64,000 bases of DNA from NCBI RefSeq assembly GCF_000711725.1, contig NZ_JONP01000005.1:208209-272208 (forward strand), read 5' to 3'. Shown here in pieces: positions 61,727 through 64,000 of this stretch (positions are counted from its first letter, which is position 1; each line of letters opens with the position of its first letter). This DNA is from Roseomonas aerilata DSM 19363 (GTDB lineage: Bacteria; Pseudomonadota; Alphaproteobacteria; Acetobacterales; Acetobacteraceae). Both the position numbers and the translations under genes were made by a program. The notes beneath the pieces were generated by a model that ran no database searches, had not been told where the DNA came from, and saw nothing but the letters and a program-made list of their open reading frames with translations.

Positions 61727-62707
61727 TCAGTCCGCCCGGATATTCGCCCGCCGGATCACCGGCTCCAGTGTGCGCTTCTCGTTCTCCACCAGGGTCGCGA
61801 AGGCCTGCGGCCCGGTGCCGCCGAGGATGGTGCCCTGATCGACCAGCCGCCCGCCGATGGCAGGGTCGCGCAGCGCCACGGCCACCGCCTCGGCCAGTGT
61901 CGCGATGATGGCGTCAGGTGTGCTGGCGGGCGCCGCCATGCCGAAGGCGGTGCCGAACAGAAAGCCCGGCACGCCCGCCTCCGCCGTCGTCGGCACGTCC
62001 GGCAGCTGCGGCAGCCGCTTCTCCGTCGCGACGGCTAGCGCGCGCACGCCGTTGCCGCGAATCTGCGGGATGATGTTCGGCACGTTGTCGATGACCATGT
62101 CGATATTGCCGGAAACGAGGTCCGTCACGGCCGGTGCGGCGCCGCGATAGGGCACGTGCTGGATATCCGTGCCCGTCTCGGCCTTGAACAGCTCGAGCGC
62201 GAGGTGAAGGCTGCTGCCCGCGCCGGCCGAGCCCGCGGTGATCTGGCCCGGCTTCTCCTTTGCCGCCGCCACCAGCGCCGCCAGGTTCCGCCAGGGCTGC
62301 GCATTCGCCACGCAAACCACCTTCGGCGTCGTCGCCAGCAGCGTGATCGGCGAGAAGGCCGTGTTCGTGTCGTAGGGCATCGAGGGATAGATGAACTGGT
62401 TCACCGCCAGCGGCCCCATGGAGGAGGCGAGCAGCGTGTACCCGTCCGGCGCCGCCTTCGCGACGAGATCGGCGCCGATGTTGCCGCCCGCGCCCGCGCG
62501 GTTGTCCACCACGAAGGGCTGGCCAAGCCGCGCCGCGAGCGATTGCGAGACGGAGCGTGCCAGCAGGTCCACCAGCCCGCCGGGCGGGAAGGGGACGACG
62601 ATGCGCACGGGCTTGTTCGGATAGCCGCCCTGCGCGTGGACCTCCGGCGCCGCGAGCGCGGCGGTCGCGGCGCCGAGCGCTGTGCGGCGGGTGACGTGCC
62701 TGCTCAT
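61727..62707 (-). CDS. Bug/TTT-family extracytoplasmic solute receptor (third of three)
   Basis: 326 residues. Signal start MSRHVTRRTALGAATAALAA; Bug blocks VRIVVPFPPGGLVDLLAR, DNRAGAGGNIGADLVAKA and HVPYRGAAPAVTDLVSGN. Follows the aldehyde dehydrogenase by 20 bp on the same strand, so it probably imports the compound whose aldehyde that enzyme oxidises (inference). No membrane components here. Confidence 0.92.
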   Translation of the reverse strand: MSRHVTRRTALGAATAALAAPEVHAQGGYPNKPVRIVVPFPPGGLVDLLARSVSQSLAARLGQPFVVDNRAGAGGNIGADLVAKAAPDGYTLLASSMGPLAVNQFIYPSMPYDTNTAFSPITLLATTPKVVCVANAQPWRNLAALVAAAKEKPGQITAGSAGAGSSLHLALELFKAETGTDIQHVPYRGAAPAVTDLVSGNIDMVIDNVPNIIPQIRGNGVRALAVATEKRLPQLPDVPTTAEAGVPGFLFGTAFGMAAPASTPDAIIATLAEAVAVALRDPAIGGRLVDQGTILGGTGPQAFATLVENEKRTLEPVIRRANIRAD

Positions 62708-62727
62708 GGCGTTCCCTCCCTTCCTGC

Positions 62728-64000
62728 TCAGTGCGCGCCGGGCGTTGCCGGGGGCGGCGATGCGGCGTCCTTCGCGGCCGCGGGCGGGAAGGGATATTGC
62801 CCTGGCCGCGTCTCGACGGTGATCCAGCGCAGCTCCGTGAACTCCGCGATCCCTGCGCGCCCGCCGAAGCGGCCGTAGCCGGAGGACTTGGTGCCGCCGA
62901 AGGGCATCTGCGCCTCGTCATGCACGGTCGGGCCGTTCACGTGGCAGATGCCGCTCTCGATCCGCTGCGCCAGCGCGATGCCGCGCGCCACGTCCCGCGT
63001 GAAGATCGCGGCGGACAGTCCGTACTCCGTGTCATTCGCCACGCGCAGCGCTTCCTCGGCGTCCTTCACGCGGATCATCGCGACGACCGGCCCGAAGGAC
63101 TCCTCGGCATAGAGGGCCATCGCCGGCGTCACGCGATCGACGATGGCGGCCGGCATGATCGTTCCCTGCCGCGCGCCGCCCCCGTGCACCACCGCGCCCT
63201 TGGAGGCCGCGTCGGCGATCATGCGCTCCACCTTCACGGCGGAGGCCTCGTCCACCACCGAGCCGAGGAACACGTTGCCGCCGCGCGGGTCGCCCACCGG
63301 CAGCGCCGCGACGAAGTCGGCGAGCCGCTGCGCGAACTCGTCCGCGATACTCTCCACCACCACCAGCCGCTCGGTGGACATGCAGATCTGGCCCTGGTTC
63401 ATGAAGGCGCCGAAGGCGGCGGCCTTCACGGCCTCGTCCAGGTCCGCGTCCTCCAGCACGATCATCGGCGCCTTGCCGCCTAGCTCGAGCAGCACGGGCT
63501 TGAGGTGCCGCGCCGCGTGCACGGCCACGATCCGCCCCACCTTGGTGGAGCCGGTGAAGTTGATCCGCCGCACCGCCTTGTGCGCGATCATCGCCTCCAC
63601 CACTGCCGGTGCGTCCTCGGCCGAGTGCGTCACCACGTTCACCACGCCGGGCGGCACCCCGCCCTCGCGCAGGGCCTGGGCGATCAGGCTGTGCGTGCCC
63701 GGACAGAGCTCGCTCGCCTTCAGCACCACCGTGTTGCCGCAGGCCAGCGGCAGCGCCAGCGCGCGCACGCCGAGGATGACCGGCGCGTTCCACGGCGCCA
63801 TCCCCAGCACCACGCCGACGGGCGCGCGGATCGACATCGCAAGGCAGCCGGGCTTGTCCGAGGGGATCACCTCGCCCGTCGTCTGCGTCGTCATCGCCGC
63901 CGCCTCGCGCAGCATGCCGGCGGCCAGGTGCACGTTGAACCCGGCCCAGCCGGCCGTCGCGCCGATCTCCTCCGCCATCAGCCGGATGAACTCGGGCGCC
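62728..64000 (-). CDS. aldehyde dehydrogenase (vanillin/salicylaldehyde-type), 5' end outside window
   Basis: At least 423 codons are visible, continuing in frame to the window edge at 64000, so the N-terminus is missing. The NAD site has GMAPWNAPVILGVRALALP and NFTGSTKVG; the catalytic Glu is in LLELGGKAPMIV and the catalytic Cys in NQGQICMSTER. The C-terminus has QMPFGGTKSSGYGRFGG. The overall look is that of vanillin or salicylaldehyde dehydrogenases, oxidising aromatic aldehydes with NAD. It precedes the third Bug receptor. Confidence 0.9.
   Translation of the reverse strand, partial: APEFIRLMAEEIGATAGWAGFNVHLAAGMLREAAAMTTQTTGEVIPSDKPGCLAMSIRAPVGVVLGMAPWNAPVILGVRALALPLACGNTVVLKASELCPGTHSLIAQALREGGVPPGVVNVVTHSAEDAPAVVEAMIAHKAVRRINFTGSTKVGRIVAVHAARHLKPVLLELGGKAPMIVLEDADLDEAVKAAAFGAFMNQGQICMSTERLVVVESIADEFAQRLADFVAALPVGDPRGGNVFLGSVVDEASAVKVERMIADAASKGAVVHGGGARQGTIMPAAIVDRVTPAMALYAEESFGPVVAMIRVKDAEEALRVANDTEYGLSAAIFTRDVARGIALAQRIESGICHVNGPTVHDEAQMPFGGTKSSGYGRFGGRAGIAEFTELRWITVETRPGQYPFPPAAAKDAASPPPATPGAH

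Overview
This 64 kb window is a piece of chromosome from a GC-rich alphaproteobacterium. The gene content points to the Acetobacteraceae, probably the Roseomonas group: three Bug/TTT-type extracytoplasmic receptors, an HWE-type histidine kinase, an alphaproteobacterial CtaA heme A synthase, a complete petABC cytochrome bc1 operon, ETF-quinone oxidoreductase, a COQ9-type TetR-like protein, and DUF6111 and DUF4169 small proteins. The taxon is an inference from gene families; no rRNA or tRNA gene was seen. Genes are densely packed, with many 4-base ATGA/GTGA/TTGA overlaps. No phage, plasmid or CRISPR locus is visible. The two coding parts cut by the window are a kinase C-terminus at the left edge and an aldehyde dehydrogenase at the right edge.

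Layout. 1-5.9 kb: HWE kinase tail facing its likely response regulator, a methyltransferase/ubiA pair, gshA, a small membrane protein, a GNAT acetyltransferase and a TauE permease. 5.8-10.6 kb: a tightly coupled minus-strand run ctaA - four-PAS histidine kinase - tldD - tauE-like - GNAT. 10.8-19.7 kb: polyprenyl-phosphate-type glycosyltransferase, VTT membrane protein, secreted proteins, aldo/keto reductase, a single-domain response regulator, aspartate dehydrogenase, a Slt-type lytic transglycosylase and a family-4-like uracil-DNA glycosylase with no cysteine. 19.8-23.1 kb: ETF-QO followed by an SDR gene split by an 860-bp low-GC insertion. 23.1-31.3 kb: a MarR-controlled catabolic operon (NicX-like dioxygenase, alpha/beta hydrolase, acyl-CoA dehydrogenase, acyl-CoA synthetase, octopine-dehydrogenase-type oxidoreductase, 3-hydroxyacyl-CoA dehydrogenase, Bug receptor). 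31.3-41.4 kb: SelO, OGFr-like protein, CCA-adding enzyme, DoxX, ABC exporter, HutD, tyrosine phosphatase, two small hydrophilic proteins, a second Bug receptor and hemF. 41.6-44.3 kb: petABC with a promoter and a strong terminator. 44.4-57.1 kb: GAF-GGDEF-EAL protein, mtnP, dienelactone hydrolase, phasin, COQ9-like, proC, YbjN, UbiK, TerC, lgt-midA-pgeF and a lipoprotein. 57.3-64 kb: prs, a PHA-system small protein inside a duplicated junction, an XRE regulator, GST, histidine phosphatase, a third Bug receptor and an aldehyde dehydrogenase.

Three structures are not explained by ordinary genes. (1) A family of about 210-260 bp multi-hairpin repeats has four full copies, every one lying between two convergent genes, plus one remnant. 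(2) An 860-bp low-GC insertion with a perfect 5-bp target duplication splits an SDR gene and carries no transposase. (3) At the prs/XRE junction, a 164-bp segment holding the 3' ends of both convergent genes is duplicated on either side of a 405-bp AT-richer cassette with its own promoter-like sequence and a PHA_gran_rgn-like gene.

Functionally the window leans towards respiration and quinone metabolism (ubiA, UbiK, COQ9-like, ETF-QO, bc1, heme A, hemF) and CoA-linked catabolism. The NicX-like operon is the best candidate for an unassigned pathway.
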